16,892 nucleotides of DNA, from the NCBI GenBank assembly GCA_002284615.2, contig MU070072.1, positions 91,761 through 108,652 on the forward strand. The letters run 5' to 3'. A program made the translations under genes and the position numbers. A model generated the notes under the pieces. That model had not been told where the DNA came from, searched no databases, and saw only the letters and a program-made list of their open reading frames with translations. The stretch comes from Dunaliella salina. Lineage: Eukaryota; Chlorophyta; Chlorophyceae; Chlamydomonadales; Dunaliellaceae. The number at the start of each line of letters is the position of its first letter. The stretch's first letter is position 1. Of the stretch, positions 16,009-16,892 are shown piece after piece.

Positions 16009-16426
16009 CAAAGTTACAAGCATACAAAGTTTACACAGGGGTTGGGACCGTGTGACAAGGGGCGCATGGCCATGGTTGAGAAGGGATTCATGATTGGGGC
16101 TGAATGACAGCTTTTGGGTCGCATGGACAGGCCATGGTGTACAACATACAGACCTGCTGCCTACAACCTCAGTGCGACTGGCTTTGCAGCTCTGCATGGG
16201 TGTACACATGAACAAACGTACAGCCTCGTAACATCTCTGGCCTGGCACGTGCTTCACAAAAGCCACCCGATCAACTTGCTTTGTGGTAGGTTTGCCAAAA
16301 CATGATTCTCTGAAGCGCCCCACAGGCCTTCCTGAGGCCTTCTCTGGAAGGCAGTCAAGCCAGGGAGACTTCTCAGCCCTAGTGGCCTTAAATGCTTGCA
16401 CTTTTGAGACTAAGTAGGTGGACTCC
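16009..16426. other. Unassigned region
   Basis: The minus frame 16548-15946 is open for about 200 codons and overlaps the foldback element and the tandem repeat to the right. I see no domain in it and no start context to prefer, so it is not called as a gene. No RNA gene seen. Confidence 0.45.
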
Positions 16427-16607
16427 AGGAATGATGGTATCAGAAGTGCTGCATTCTTGCACCTAAAATTCACTAATAGAGCACTGTTATAGCCAGGAAC
16501 TGATTGTCCCAAAGATGGCGTATTCTTGTACCTGTTATTCACAAACAAATCTTGTAGTCAGGAGCCGATTGTCTCAGAGATGCTGCATTCTTACAGTTGG
16601 GATCTCA
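16427..16607. repeat. 65-68-bp tandem repeat, three units
   Basis: Units begin with AGGA at 16427, 16495 and 16560. They share GATTGTCYCARAGATG (units 2 and 3) and GCTGCATTCTTGCACC or variants. The third unit is incomplete. Confidence 0.75.
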
Positions 16608-16797
16608 AAAATGAATTATTCTCACACTTCAGGTACATGTGGCCTCAGGGGAGTAAATATTAGTGGTAAACAATCAGATCGCCTCTGTGGACTACAAATA
16701 GGCTCCTGGTTGCTAAAGTATGCTTTTGGGGAGTGGATGACTTGTTGTATCTGGCAGAAAATGACAATCCTCATTGATAATCTCCTTCAAAAATAAT

Positions 16798-16816
16798 CAC
16801 ACACACATACATACGT

Positions 16817-16892
<76 letters not shown>
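16798..16892. repeat. (CA)n/(GT)n microsatellite at the window edge
   Basis: A short CA run (16798-16807) is followed by TACATAC and then by an almost pure GT run from 16815 to the last base, so the true length is unknown. The CA-to-GT switch gives a palindromic junction. Confidence 0.95.

Noticed and set aside
15946..16548. 200-codon minus-strand frame as a gene
   Set aside because: It runs through the foldback arm and the tandem repeat, and shows no domain or preferred start.

Overview
This is a eukaryotic, repeat-dominated, intergenic-type window. I find no intact host gene, rRNA or tRNA. It contains decayed non-LTR (LINE-like) retroelements, short non-autonomous insertions and tandem repeats. 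The RNase H to restriction-like-endonuclease (RLE) C-terminus resembles what is known for Dualen/RandI-type elements of green algae. With the mid-range base composition and the long minisatellites this makes a chlorophyte alga my best guess for the source. That guess is low confidence and no species is claimed.

Layout. 1-1415: no gene, a 42-bp tandem repeat. 1416-7190: a nest of elements. Element H (minus strand, subfamily II) runs 6518->5940 and resumes 1985->1416. It is split by element G (minus, subfamily I, about 1992-5933), by an unclassified 343-bp insert (1612-1954) and by a 65-bp hairpin insert (6034-6098). G is itself interrupted by a nearly complete 5'-truncated stump of its own subfamily (4182-4257). 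A tiny subfamily II 3' end (6519-6590) and a plus-strand subfamily I copy P (6605-7190) follow head to head. 7647-9040: element D (minus, subfamily II), carrying a 212-bp SINE-like insert (8017-8228) and a micro-insert (8661-8712). 9041-13881: mostly unassigned sequence with several tandem repeats and hairpins. 13882-14166: element F, a 5'-truncated subfamily II copy whose 5' junction has been tandemly amplified. 14660-15384: a 118-bp minisatellite. 15913-16008: a foldback element with perfect 23-bp inverted repeats. 16427-16607: a 66-bp tandem repeat. 16798-end: a (CA)/(GT) microsatellite.

The most interesting content is the G polyprotein, read on the minus strand. In order it shows a PHD finger (Cys4-His-Cys3), a PCIF1-like adenine-methyltransferase-like region with a degenerate NPPF-type motif, an RNase H with all four catalytic acids, a CCHC zinc knuckle, and a PD-(D/E)XK-like RLE. 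No reverse transcriptase core is visible between these modules or elsewhere in the window. All coding regions here are broken by stops or frameshifts, so they are annotated as pseudogenes. Target-site duplications (about 6-12 bp) and conserved protein motifs on both sides of the insertions support the nesting. All comparisons come from reading the sequence by eye; no database search was run.
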